DNA from: Pseudomonas capsici
GTDB taxonomy: Bacteria; Pseudomonadota; Gammaproteobacteria; Pseudomonadales; Pseudomonadaceae
Assembly (NCBI RefSeq): GCF_017165765.1
Contig: NZ_JAFGZD010000004.1
Coordinates: 62,001 to 126,000 of the forward strand
DNA length: 64,000 bases
Reading direction: 5' to 3'
The translations under genes and the position numbers were made by a program. Below are positions 30,404 to 44,370 of this stretch, piece after piece. Each line of letters opens with the position of its first letter. Position 1 is the first letter of the stretch. The notes beneath the pieces were generated by a model that worked only from the letters and a program-made list of their open reading frames with translations, ran no database searches and was not told where the DNA came from.

Positions 30404-31328
30404 CGGACTTCCAGAAAGGGTAGAAATTGAACCACTGCTGCGGAGCCTCCAGGCAATAGTGCCCAAGACGTTCGGCATAGCGGCTGGCCCAATGGGCAAT
30501 CACTTCGGCGCGGTCGCTGCGGCGCCATTGAATGGCATCGGTGAAGGGCTCGAGAATCACTCGGTAACCCTTGGGGCCCTTGAGACAGAAAAACAGATTG
30601 ACCGGACATTTGAGCAGCCCGGCCAGCAACCATGGACCCTGGGGGAAACTTGCCGGCTGGCCGAGAAAGTCAGCCTGCACGTTGCGCCCGCCATGCAGGG
30701 TGACTCGATCTCCGGCAATGGCCAGCCACTCGCCTTCGTCCAGACGCTGGCTCAGTTGCAGCATGATTGCCGGGTCCAGCTCACTGACCTGGATCAGGCG
30801 CAGATTGGTGGCGCCGGCCTGACCCAGCAGGCGGTTGAAGCGTTCGGCGTGCTTGGTATGCACCAGCACATTCATGGTGACCTTTTCGCCCAGCTCGGCC
30901 AGCGCCCGGCAGACTTCAAGGTTGCCCAGATGCGCCCCGACCAGTAGCTGCCCACGCTCGCCCCGCAGTTGATCGCGAAGAAGCGCGGGGTCGACGATTT
31001 CAATCTGTTCGATTCCGAGCTTGCCGTTCCAGACATCGAGTTTGTCCAGCAAGGCATCGGCAAAGGCCATGAACTGGCCAAAAACTCGCCAATGCGTGGG
31101 GCGCAGTTCGGGTTTGCCGCTCCAGTGCGCCAGTCGTTGCTGATATTCCCGGATACTGCGGCGAGCCCGGCGACCAAACAGGAAGAAATACAGCACGATG
31201 CCGTACAGCACCGGACTGAGCACACGGCGGCCCAGCACACGCACGCCCCAGGCAGTGAGCTTCATCAACAGGAAGCTGCCGCGCTCTTCGTGGTGAGCCC
31301 AGTGCTGCTTTTGCGGGTTGTCACTCAT
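30384..31328 (-). CDS. Lysophospholipid-acyltransferase-like protein of the aryl polyene cluster
   Basis: This 314-residue member of the LpxL/HtrB-like acyltransferase family has an N-terminal hydrophobic anchor (about residues 20-45). LLVGAHLGNLEVCRAL (an HxxxxE-like motif), WLAIAGDR and GPWLLAGLLKCPVNLFF follow. It probably transfers an acyl or aryl polyene chain to a lipid carrier. In E. coli this activity is one half of ApeJ, fused to a glycosyltransferase. Here the halves are separate genes with a four-base overlap at 31325-31328. ATG 31328 is chosen for that coupling. Confidence 0.83.
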   Translation of the reverse strand: MSDNPQKQHWAHHEERGSFLLMKLTAWGVRVLGRRVLSPVLYGIVLYFFLFGRRARRSIREYQQRLAHWSGKPELRPTHWRVFGQFMAFADALLDKLDVWNGKLGIEQIEIVDPALLRDQLRGERGQLLVGAHLGNLEVCRALAELGEKVTMNVLVHTKHAERFNRLLGQAGATNLRLIQVSELDPAIMLQLSQRLDEGEWLAIAGDRVTLHGGRNVQADFLGQPASFPQGPWLLAGLLKCPVNLFFCLKGPKGYRVILEPFTDAIQWRRSDRAEVIAHWASRYAERLGHYCLEAPQQWFNFYPFWKSDDESNS

Positions 31329-32059
31329 GGTTTCAACCGCCGCCACAGGATCAGTGGCAGACGCACCAGCATGCCGAAGAACAGCCGGGTATGCATTTGT
31401 GAAATCAGCGCGTTGTCATGGAACAGACGAAAGTGCGACAGCCCGTCCTGCGGGTAATGAACGCGAGTCGGCAGCCAGCGCATCGGCTGTTTGCGCCATG
31501 ACAGACGCACCAGGATTTCGGGGTCGAAGTCCATGCGTTTGCCGACGTGTACCGAGTCGATCAATTTCAGGACCGGCGGCAATGGATAAACCCGGAAACC
31601 GCACATCGAGTCGCGAATCTGCAATGACAGGCTATTGATCCAGACCCATACATGGGTCAGGTAGCGGGCATACAGCCGGCCTTTCGGAACGCTGGCGTCA
31701 TACTCGGGATAGCCGCAGATGATTGACTCGGGGTAGAGGCGCGAGTTTTCCAGAAAGAGCGCGACATCGCTCAGGTCATGCTGGCCATCGGCATCGACTT
31801 GCAGCGCGTGGCTGAAGCCCAGTCGCGAGGCTTCCCGTAGCCCGGCCATGACTGCGCCGCCTTTGCCCTGATTGACCGGCAGGCTGACCAGAAAGACCTG
31901 ATCGTTTTCCGCCAGCGCTTGCAGCACCGCAGCACAACCCGGGCTGCTGGCATCGTCGACCAGAACGCACGGCAAACCGGCTGCCCGCAGTGCCTTGACG
32001 ACATCGGGTACAGCCAGCTCATGATCGAACACCGGGATAACGGCGCAGGGGTTATGCAT
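31325..32059 (-). CDS. Family 2 glycosyltransferase of the aryl polyene cluster
   Basis: This 244-residue GT-A protein has AVIPVFDHE, the sugar-nucleotide site VLVDDASS (about residues 35-42), NQGKGGAVMAGLREA and the metal-binding QVDADGQHDL (DXD). It probably adds a sugar or works in building the lipid anchor. It matches the N-terminal half of E. coli ApeJ. The end overlaps the acyltransferase start by four bases, and the start overlaps the ligase-dehydratase end by eight. Confidence 0.87.
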   Translation of the reverse strand: MHNPCAVIPVFDHELAVPDVVKALRAAGLPCVLVDDASSPGCAAVLQALAENDQVFLVSLPVNQGKGGAVMAGLREASRLGFSHALQVDADGQHDLSDVALFLENSRLYPESIICGYPEYDASVPKGRLYARYLTHVWVWINSLSLQIRDSMCGFRVYPLPPVLKLIDSVHVGKRMDFDPEILVRLSWRKQPMRWLPTRVHYPQDGLSHFRLFHDNALISQMHTRLFFGMLVRLPLILWRRLKP

Positions 32060-33749
32060 CTTGGCTGGCCTTCAAGAGAATTCTGCCGCTGGAGCAGGGG
32101 GCGTTGTCGGTGTTGGTGAAGGCGAAATACAGCTTGGAGCGTTCATTGTCGAAGCGCAGGGTCAGCTTGATCTGGTCGCCCGGGCGAACCAGTTGCTGGA
32201 ACTTGAGCACTTCCATGCCCGCGAACACCGGCGGTACATCCAGCAGTTGCTGTGCCAGATGCATCGCCCATTCGACCTGCACCACGCCGGGCAATACCGG
32301 GGTTTTGGGGAAGTGACCGCTGAAGTAAGCCAGGTCCGGCGGAACCAGCAGGTCCAGATGCAATTCAGCGTCGACGGTTTGCTGTTTCAGCAACTCCGGC
32401 GTCCTGGGGCGCGGAGCCAGAAGCAACGTCTGGATTTGCGCCTGCGGCAGCTTGCCTTGGGCATTGAATGGCAGTTGCCGCAACATGCGCCAGCGCCGCG
32501 GCAGGGCAATGGCCTCGCAATGGGGGCTCAGGTGCTGGCGAAGGCTCTGGGTCAGGGCGCGTCGACCCTGGTTGCGCAGCGCATGCATTCCGCTCTGGCT
32601 CAAAACAATCAAGGCACCCAGCGATGCCCGGCTTTCCTGAATGACTCCCAGGCGTGCTTCGTTGATCCATTCATGGCCCGCAAGGGCTTCTTCCAGGAGC
32701 GGCAGGGAAATACGTTTCTCTTCAAGCTTGACGATGCGGTCCAGGCGACCCAGCAGCTCGAAACGGCCATCTTCATCGATGCGCGCAGCATCGGCAGTCT
32801 GTTCGACATGATCGCTCGGCATGTAAGGCGAGCGAATGCACAGCGCGCCATCGTCATTCTGACTGAGCTGTACGCCGTCGAACGTCTGCCAGAGGTTTTC
32901 GCCCTGACGCCAGGCGATCCCGCCTGTTTCGGAGCTGCCGAGAATTTCAGTGGGCCATTGCCCCAGGCGTTGCTGCAGGCTCTGAGCGGCAGCGGCCGGT
33001 AATGCGCCACCGGATGAAAACACCCGGCGTACGGCGCTCAGGCTGGACCAGTCCAGGTTGTCGCCCATCCGTTTGAGCAGGGCTGGACTGGCGACCCAGG
33101 CAAAAGCCGGGTATTCGCGGCTGGCGCGTTGAAGGTCTTCCGGGAATGGCAGTTGTTTGCGGACGAACGGGCGAGCCGCGCACAAAGGCCACAGCACTCG
33201 GAACAGCAAACCATAGATATGTTGCGATGCCACGCTGCCGATGATGCAGGCCGAGCCCAGTTCCTTACCCCAGAGCTGTTCCAGTGCCTGTACCTCATTG
33301 GCCAGTTGCCTGAGGCGCTTTTCGATCAGTTTGGGTTCGCCACTTGAGCCTGAAGTACACAGACTCAGACGACATTCGTCCAGATCCAGTGCCATGGGGG
33401 CAAGTGCTGCGATGTCCTGCAACTGTTGCGGCCTTGTATCGTCCACCTGATCGGTCAGCCACATGTCCACATGCTTCGCCCAGCGCTGACGGGTCTGGCC
33501 CTGCAGATCGGCGGGCAGCAGGACTTCTGCACCAGCGCGCCAGGCACCGAGCAACGCAATGGACAGATCGCCCGCGTCCTCGAGGTGTACGGCCAGTCGC
33601 TTGATATTCCGGGCCTGCAAACCGGCAGCCAGACGTAATGCCTGCTCACAGAATTGAGCATGATCGAGGGCAGGGTCTTGTGTCAGCAGTCGATCCTTGG
33701 AAGGTTCGAGCAGCAGGTTTTCGAGGTTTAACCAGTTCATGCGATCCAT
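32052..33749 (-). CDS. Fused acyl-ACP ligase and dehydratase (ApeH-ApeI fusion)
   Basis: This 565-residue bifunctional protein has an AMP-forming adenylation domain at residues 1 to about 430, with a P-loop CTSGSSGEPKLIEK and GSSETGGI. A hotdog dehydratase domain fills about 450-565, with the FabZ-like YFSGHFPKTPVLPGVVQ. The first half should activate the aryl starter and load it on an ACP. The second should pair with the ApeP-like protein to form double bonds. In the E. coli cluster these are two genes, apeH and apeI. I chose ATG 33749, with GGAG six bases upstream. A GTG at 33770 would overlap the ApeG gene by 20 bases. Confidence 0.88.
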   Translation of the reverse strand: MDRMNWLNLENLLLEPSKDRLLTQDPALDHAQFCEQALRLAAGLQARNIKRLAVHLEDAGDLSIALLGAWRAGAEVLLPADLQGQTRQRWAKHVDMWLTDQVDDTRPQQLQDIAALAPMALDLDECRLSLCTSGSSGEPKLIEKRLRQLANEVQALEQLWGKELGSACIIGSVASQHIYGLLFRVLWPLCAARPFVRKQLPFPEDLQRASREYPAFAWVASPALLKRMGDNLDWSSLSAVRRVFSSGGALPAAAAQSLQQRLGQWPTEILGSSETGGIAWRQGENLWQTFDGVQLSQNDDGALCIRSPYMPSDHVEQTADAARIDEDGRFELLGRLDRIVKLEEKRISLPLLEEALAGHEWINEARLGVIQESRASLGALIVLSQSGMHALRNQGRRALTQSLRQHLSPHCEAIALPRRWRMLRQLPFNAQGKLPQAQIQTLLLAPRPRTPELLKQQTVDAELHLDLLVPPDLAYFSGHFPKTPVLPGVVQVEWAMHLAQQLLDVPPVFAGMEVLKFQQLVRPGDQIKLTLRFDNERSKLYFAFTNTDNAPCSSGRILLKASQDA

Positions 33750-33750
33750 T

Positions 33751-34296
33751 TCATGCTCCGCCTCGGACACGTCGGCGGATTATCAATTCACCTGCGAACA
33801 GCAGGCCCATGAGTCCATAGGAAATCAGGCCGGTATACAGTGCCCACCAGGACAGCGGGGCCCACAGGGTCAGGGCAGCTGTAACAAGGCCGTTGCCCAT
33901 GAAGAAGACACACCAGGCTGCGGTGACCTGGCGCGTATAGCGGACGGCGACCTCGGGTAACTCCGGCTCTTTCAGGCGTGCCATTCGCTCCACCAGGGGC
34001 ATGCCATACATCAGGCTCGAGCCGAACAGGCACAACATGAACAGGCTGATGAGCACCGGATACCAACGCAGCAGAAGCGGGCTGTCCAGCAAGCCCAGCA
34101 ACAGGCAGAACGCAATCGCTGCTGTCGCCATGGCCAGCGTGCCTGCCCGTCTTTCGCTCGTCAGTGCGCGTATGAGCCACAAGCTGCCCAGCAACAGGGC
34201 GAACTGCCAGGGCGCGAAATGCTCCGTGCCCCAGTACACGGCAAGCGGGTAGAGCACACCGATCAGTAGCAGACCGGGGCCGATCAGCCGTTTCAT
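33751..34296 (-). CDS. apeG: COG4648-type membrane protein of the aryl polyene cluster (ApeG-like)
   Basis: This 181-residue protein has five or six hydrophobic helices (starting LIGPGLLLIGVLYPLAVYW) and a basic C-terminus (IIRRRVRG). It is the conserved membrane protein found between the ACPs and the ligase in APE clusters. Its biochemical role is unknown. The start overlaps the ACP stop by four bases. Confidence 0.8.
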   Translation of the reverse strand: MKRLIGPGLLLIGVLYPLAVYWGTEHFAPWQFALLLGSLWLIRALTSERRAGTLAMATAAIAFCLLLGLLDSPLLLRWYPVLISLFMLCLFGSSLMYGMPLVERMARLKEPELPEVAVRYTRQVTAAWCVFFMGNGLVTAALTLWAPLSWWALYTGLISYGLMGLLFAGELIIRRRVRGGA

Positions 34297-34547
34297 TCCG
34301 CCGGGTTGGCCATGCGATAGACGGCTTCGACGACATCGTTGACCGTTCTTACCGACTTGAACTCTTCTGCGGCGATTTTCTTGCCGGTCTTGCGTTTGAT
34401 GTGGTCGATCAGGTCTACGGCATCGATGCTGTCGATTTCCAGGTCCTGATACAGGTTCGCTTCAAGGGTGACGCGCTCAGGCTCAAGCTCGAACAGCTCG
34501 ACCATGGATGCACGCAGGGTCTCGAAAATATCTTCGCGGGTTTGCAT
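34293..34547 (-). CDS. apeF: Acyl carrier protein 2 of the aryl polyene cluster (ApeF-like)
   Basis: This 84-residue acidic ACP has its phosphopantetheine serine in IDSIDAVDLIDH (Ser40). It carries the starter or growing chain as a thioester. The last helix segment VRTVNDVVEAV is typical. It lies 9 bases after the first ACP. Confidence 0.9.
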   Translation of the reverse strand: MQTREDIFETLRASMVELFELEPERVTLEANLYQDLEIDSIDAVDLIDHIKRKTGKKIAAEEFKSVRTVNDVVEAVYRMANPAE

Positions 34548-34556
34548 GTTCAGTCC

Positions 34557-34817
34557 TCAGGCCGATTGTCTGGCGCTGACGAAGGCCGCAAGGCTGTCTA
34601 CGCAAGTGAAGTGATTGCGAGTGTCTTTTGCATCGGCATCGATCTTGATGCCGTAGCGCTTCTGAATTGCCAGCCCCAGTTCCAGCGCATCCACCGAGTC
34701 CAGTCCCAGGCCTTCGCCAAAGAGAATCTGGTCGTTGCCTATGTCGTGTGGGGTGATGTCTTCGAGGCCCAGGGCATCGATGATCAGTTGCTTAATGTCC
34801 CGGTGTAGATCGCTCAT
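34557..34817 (-). CDS. apeE: Acyl carrier protein 1 of the aryl polyene cluster (ApeE-like)
   Basis: This 86-residue ACP has the modification site LDSVDALELGLAI (Ser41). Two different ACPs in tandem are usual in APE clusters and may divide starter loading and extension. The start overlaps the upstream acyltransferase by 26 bases. Confidence 0.9.
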   Translation of the reverse strand: MSDLHRDIKQLIIDALGLEDITPHDIGNDQILFGEGLGLDSVDALELGLAIQKRYGIKIDADAKDTRNHFTCVDSLAAFVSARQSA

Positions 34818-35604
34818 CTATGGCGAGCTCCTTGATGAAATACGCATGCAGGTAATCGTTGAGTTTGCGCGACGCCAGCGGAGGCGGGCCAAGTGCAGCA
34901 AAGCTGCTGGGGTCGATGTCTTCGCCGACGCGCAGGGTGAAATGCACGCGGCGCTGGGGGATCCGGTACCAGGGTTCGGCCTTGGTCAGGGTGGTCGGGC
35001 TGACCTGGATGATGACCGGGGTAATCATGCTGGCGCCTCGCAGCGCGATAGCGGCTGCACCTCGGTGAAAGGCGGGGGCCATGCCCGGCTGGGTCCGCGT
35101 ACCTTCCGGAAAAATGATCAGGGTCTGGCCTGTCTGCAATCGGTCGACGGCCGCGTCGAGCATGTCCATGCTGCCGTCGTTGCTGATGTAGCCGGTGGAG
35201 CGCACGGGGCCACGTGTGCAGGGGTTGTCCCACAGGCTGCGTTTGACCACGCAATTGGCATCGCGCACCAGTCCGATCAGGAACACTACATCGATCAGCG
35301 AAGGGTGGTTGGCGATGATCATCTGTCCTGCACGGCCCAGGCGGTCTGCGCCCTGTACCTCATAGGTCAGGACACCCATGCGCGCCATGATGCGGATAAA
35401 CAGCCAGAACAGACGGCTGATGGTGCGTCGTGCACGACGCTGATGACTGGCCTTGTCCCCTGGCAGGCAACCCAGCAACGGAAAAACGAACAGGCGCAGA
35501 CACAGCCCGCTCAAGCCGAAGAGGACAAAACTGATTCCGGTAGCCAGCAGACGCCAATAATAAGCATCCCGGCCTTTCTTCAGAGGTTGCGTTGCCAGTT
35601 CCAT
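34792..35604 (-). CDS. apeD: PlsC-like acyltransferase of the aryl polyene cluster (ApeD-like)
   Basis: This 270-residue protein has an N-terminal hydrophobic region and the 1-acyl-glycerol-phosphate acyltransferase motifs IIANHPSLIDVV (HxxxxD) and IIFPEGTRTQPG. It probably acylates a lipid acceptor during polyene assembly. It overlaps the ApeC-like gene (25 bases) and the first ACP (26 bases), which are large overlaps even for this tight operon. Confidence 0.87.
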   Translation of the reverse strand: MELATQPLKKGRDAYYWRLLATGISFVLFGLSGLCLRLFVFPLLGCLPGDKASHQRRARRTISRLFWLFIRIMARMGVLTYEVQGADRLGRAGQMIIANHPSLIDVVFLIGLVRDANCVVKRSLWDNPCTRGPVRSTGYISNDGSMDMLDAAVDRLQTGQTLIIFPEGTRTQPGMAPAFHRGAAAIALRGASMITPVIIQVSPTTLTKAEPWYRIPQRRVHFTLRVGEDIDPSSFAALGPPPLASRKLNDYLHAYFIKELAIDERSTPGH

Positions 35605-36299
35605 AACCGGTCATTCCAGGGATGTTGGCAAACGGATTGGTTGGTGTTCAAGGCACGCAACAGATTCAGGGCATGAGGCCATTGGCTTCGCTCGGTGGTC
35701 CGGGCATCGCCACCCAGAGACAGCTGCCACTCATCGCCCTGGGTCAGCAGCAGGCCAACGGCATAGGGGAAGGGCACATCATCGATCCATTGGGCATAGG
35801 CCTGTGGTGGCTGCTCTTCGGTCACCACCACCAGCACGGCGCTGCTGCCTTCGGCCAATAGCGTGACTGCTTCGAAAATTCCGTGCTCCAGACCGTCGCC
35901 TGCTGCGGCCAGTGCGGTCATTTCGCAGGTTTCTCCGCGCATGATCGACCACAGTCCAATCACGGCGTTGTGCACGGAAAGGCTGAATTGTGTAGGAGAA
36001 AGTGGCTCGTTCGCCGCAAGATCGCGCAATATGTCAAAGGTTCGTGGTGTTTCCCCATGGCGCGACACGAATACCAGAGGCAGCCGCTCATGACCTTCAG
36101 CCAGTGGCCAGCCCACCGTGAATGCCATACGTGCCATTCTGCTCAGGCGTCTGCGCTGCATGGCGGGAAGGAAAGAGACATCTGGTGCTGCATCGCTGCT
36201 TTGTAAAAGCGTCGGATTGCGGCTCCACTGCTGCCAGTCGTCGACGCTTGCCAGGCCTGGAGCCCAGGCACGCCATTGTGCGATGTTGAATTTAATCAC
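35580..36299 (-). CDS. apeC: Ketosynthase-like chain-length factor (ApeC-like)
   Basis: This 239-residue protein matches only the N-terminal part of a ketosynthase (PF13723-like). It has SPTQFSLSVHNAVIGLWSI (about residues 101-119) where a true KS has its active cysteine, so Cys is replaced here by the SVHNA sequence. It should therefore act as the non-catalytic partner of the ApeO-like KS and set chain length. It is the first gene of the cluster. Its promoter must lie in 36300-36633. Confidence 0.84.
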   Translation of the reverse strand: MIKFNIAQWRAWAPGLASVDDWQQWSRNPTLLQSSDAAPDVSFLPAMQRRRLSRMARMAFTVGWPLAEGHERLPLVFVSRHGETPRTFDILRDLAANEPLSPTQFSLSVHNAVIGLWSIMRGETCEMTALAAAGDGLEHGIFEAVTLLAEGSSAVLVVVTEEQPPQAYAQWIDDVPFPYAVGLLLTQGDEWQLSLGGDARTTERSQWPHALNLLRALNTNQSVCQHPWNDRLWNWQRNL

Positions 36300-36633
36300 G
36301 ACTTCTCTTCCCGCCCCTGCGGGCTACTTCTTGTTGCTGCTTCAGGCGAGCGACAGCAGTCTTGATATGTAATGTCGACTGACTGCGCGCATTATCCCGA
36401 TGGCCAGTATGAGTAGCAAATTTGTTACACATTATTTGTTTGCAAATGCTGTTTTTACGTCAATAAGCGTTTTTTGGATGCTTTATCAGAGCCATATTGC
36501 GGGTGTGCGAGGCCTTCATGGGCTTCTGCCTCGAGGAAAACTCGCCCTTGTCATATGTATTGCCTAGACTCGGACTTCCTGCGGGCTTTATCGGCATTGC
36601 AGGGTGTTTCTTCACTGAACGAGGAGTTACTGC
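36300..36633. promoter_or_regulatory. Divergent promoter region of the aryl polyene cluster and parA
   Basis: These 334 bases hold no gene. The part from about 36360 to 36480 is markedly AT-rich (GTAGCAAATTTGTTACAC, TTTGCAAATGC), the likely site of the promoter driving the whole minus-strand cluster. I could not pick a convincing -35/-10 pair. A GAGGAG ribosome-binding site precedes the parA ATG. No regulator gene is adjacent. Confidence 0.5.
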
Positions 36634-37413
36634 ATGCGTCGCGTGGTGTTCAATCAGAAGGGCGGTGTCGGCAAGTCCAGCATCGCCTGCAATCTGGCAG
36701 CGGTCAGTGCCAGCGAAGGTTACCGAACACTCTTGATCGATCTGGATGCCCAGGCCAATTCGACCCAATACCTCACCGGGCTGACGGGCGACGATATTCC
36801 GATGGGCATTGCCGAGTTCTTCAAGCAGACGCTTTCTTCCGCGCCCTTTGGCAGGAAGAATCATGTCGACATCTATGAAACGCCTTACGACAACCTGCAT
36901 GTAGTGACAGCGACCGCAGAACTGGCCGACCTTCAGCCCAAGCTTGAGGCCAAGCACAAGATCAACAAGCTGCGAAAGCTGCTGGATGAACTGAGCGAGG
37001 ATTACGAGCGCATTTATCTGGATACCCCGCCAGCGCTGAACTTCTATGCCGTTTCGGCACTGATTGCGGCTGATCGTGTGCTGATCCCCTTTGACTGCGA
37101 CAGTTTTTCGCGTCAGGCCCTTTATGGCTTGCTGCATGAAGTCGAGGAGCTCAAGGAAGATCATAACGACGGCCTTGAGGTGGAAGGGATTATCGTCAAT
37201 CAGTTCCAGCCTCGTGCCAGCCTGCCTCAGCAAATGATCGACGAACTGGTTGCCGAGGGGCTGCCGGTCTTGCCGATTCATCTCAGTGCCTCGGTAAAAA
37301 TGCGTGAGTCGCATCATGCAAGCACTCCTTTGATTCATTTCGACTCTCGCCACAAGCTGACGCAACAGTTCGTTGATCTGCACCACTGGCTGGAAGCCAG
37401 GGCACAGGCTTGA
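36634..37413 (+). CDS. Orphan ParA/MinD-family ATPase
   Basis: This 259-residue deviant-Walker ATPase has KGGVGKSS (residues 10-17, with the signature lysine KGG), [11 protein letters not shown] (Walker A') and [12 protein letters not shown] (Walker B). No parB or parS is next to it, so it is not the chromosome-partition ParA. Orphan ParA proteins place polar or mobile cargo. Whether it has any tie to the divergent polyene cluster is unknown. Confidence 0.85.
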   Translation: MRRVVFNQKGGVGKSSIACNLAAVSASEGYRTLLIDLDAQANSTQYLTGLTGDDIPMGIAEFFKQTLSSAPFGRKNHVDIYETPYDNLHVVTATAELADLQPKLEAKHKINKLRKLLDELSEDYERIYLDTPPALNFYAVSALIAADRVLIPFDCDSFSRQALYGLLHEVEELKEDHNDGLEVEGIIVNQFQPRASLPQQMIDELVAEGLPVLPIHLSASVKMRESHHASTPLIHFDSRHKLTQQFVDLHHWLEARAQA

Positions 37414-37419
37414 AGTCAC

Positions 37420-37448
37420 CCGGAATGGGGGGCAAGACCCCATTCCGG
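37420..37448. terminator. Bidirectional hairpin between parA and the PAAR gene
   Basis: A perfect 11-base stem CCGGAATGGGG / CCCCATTCCGG encloses GGCAAGA. It lies 6 bases after the parA stop and 6 bases beyond the PAAR gene stop, so it can terminate both converging transcripts. A T-run is lacking. Confidence 0.7.
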
Positions 37449-37454
37449 CAGGCG

Positions 37455-37856
37455 TCAGCTCTGCGCATCAGGTTTGAACAGCGGTGAAGCAAAGGTGCCT
37501 GCTTTTATCGAGCCGATGATCTGCTCGACATTCATCTGCGCCTTTTCGGCCATTTCTGCCGGAATGCTGATGCTCGCCTCCATATCTGCCCTGGAATGCT
37601 TCTGGGAGGCTGTCAGTCGATTGTTGCCGGGCTGGCATCCGCATTTCACCTCATGCCCGTGCGTAGCGACGGCAACACAGTCGTTGATATAGGTCGGGTT
37701 TCCCTGGGCGATGTAGCCCACGCTCTTGCACGCCGGACACCACACCGGATCCCCCATGCGTGCCACTCTGCGCTCATCTATCAATTCTGTTGCCGATGCT
37801 GACAGCACGAAACCACCCGTGGTGGTCGGATCGCCTTCCCTGACTACAAATGGCAT
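37455..37856 (-). CDS. PAAR-domain protein (type VI secretion tip)
   Basis: This 133-residue protein begins with the PAAR pattern VVREGDPTTTGGFVL, then MGDPVWCPACKSVGYIAQG and VATHGHEVKCGC. The Cys and His residues can bind the zinc at the tip of the VgrG spike. The C-terminal 50 residues (ADMEASISIPAEMAEKAQ onward) are a short extension of unknown role, too small for a typical toxin. No vgrG or other T6SS gene is in the window. GAGGAGG six bases upstream fixes the start. Confidence 0.85.
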   Translation of the reverse strand: MPFVVREGDPTTTGGFVLSASATELIDERRVARMGDPVWCPACKSVGYIAQGNPTYINDCVAVATHGHEVKCGCQPGNNRLTASQKHSRADMEASISIPAEMAEKAQMNVEQIIGSIKAGTFASPLFKPDAQS

Positions 37857-37970
37857 GACCTGCCTCCTCTGTGTTTGGAAAGTGCGAGGTTAGGCGAAAA
37901 ACAGTGATCAAGGGGGCAATAAATAACAATAAGGATAAGTCCTACAGACAAATAAGTAAGTGCTGTGAGG

Positions 37971-38004
37971 TTCGCGAATAAATTCGCTCCTGCGAATTGT
38001 TTTT
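37971..38004. repeat. Nested REP-like hairpins with T-run
   Basis: GCGAAT/ATTCGC (37974-37987) overlaps a second hairpin, AATTCGC/GCGAATT (37981-37998, loop TCCT), which is followed by GTTTTTT. The sequence TTCGCGAATAAATTCGCTCCTGC resembles a common P. syringae repeat. The second hairpin plus T-run would act as a terminator on the plus strand, although no plus gene ends just before it. Confidence 0.55.
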
Positions 38005-38106
38005 TGAAGAAACCTATCCTTTCGGGTTATCCGATCGGGTAGTTGAGTAAATGTTTTGATGTCTCTAACCTTTTTTGGCAGGAGCTAACAAAAAAGGAAT
38101 CAAGGG

Positions 38107-38553
38107 GTGAAAATTTTAAAAGGTATTAAAAGGGCAGTGGTTGTAATTGCATTTATTGCATCGGGCGCGGCGCAGGCAGGACCGCAGGTGACGGTTGTTT
38201 TTAAAAATAGTGGTTCGGCTCCTGCGGTATATAGCCCGGTGGATAGCAATGAGGCGATGACTAAGACTTTTGCCAAACCGATGCCGCTAGAGAGTGTTTC
38301 AGCAGGAGGGACAAATACATATGTTGTTCAGGGGCGCCTTTCTCCGGATGCCAGTCATGCCTTTGTTCGCTACAGAGGCGGTAATAAAGAGTGCAAGTTC
38401 AAGTCGACTTATATCATGGTTCATAACCGTGGTGTGAGAGTACCTAAGTGGATCAAGGGTGCTGTGGCAAGTGGTGGGGCGCGTTGTGATGCCAGAATAG
38501 TTTCTGTCAATAGCTCTACGCATGATTGGGTGGTTGAGTTTGTAATGAGATAA
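38107..38553 (+). CDS. Secreted protein of unknown function
   Basis: A 148-residue protein begins with a signal peptide (basic start, AVVVIAFIASGAAQA) and a GTG start preceded by AAGGA. The mature part is probably all-beta, with VTVVFKNSGSAPAVYSP, GGTNTYVVQGRL, HAFVRYRGG and two cysteines (KECKF and ARCDA) that may form a disulphide. I recognise no family. It has AT-rich codons (for example AAAATTTTAAAAGG at the start) unlike the core genes. It lies between the PAAR gene and another unknown gene. Confidence 0.72.
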   Translation: MKILKGIKRAVVVIAFIASGAAQAGPQVTVVFKNSGSAPAVYSPVDSNEAMTKTFAKPMPLESVSAGGTNTYVVQGRLSPDASHAFVRYRGGNKECKFKSTYIMVHNRGVRVPKWIKGAVASGGARCDARIVSVNSSTHDWVVEFVMR

Positions 38554-38627
38554 GCATTTTTGTTCTCGTGCCGGAGGCGAGTAACTGTTTTCGGTACGAG
38601 TTTCCTTCCTCAAATAGAGGTCTGTAT

Positions 38628-44331
<5,704 letters not shown>

Positions 44332-44370
44332 AGACACCGGTCGCTTGATAAAACGGAGTGGATTGGCAGT

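Noticed and set aside
36634..37413. Chromosome-partition parA
   Set aside because: No parB, parS, gidA/gidB or origin genes are near, so it is an orphan ParA.
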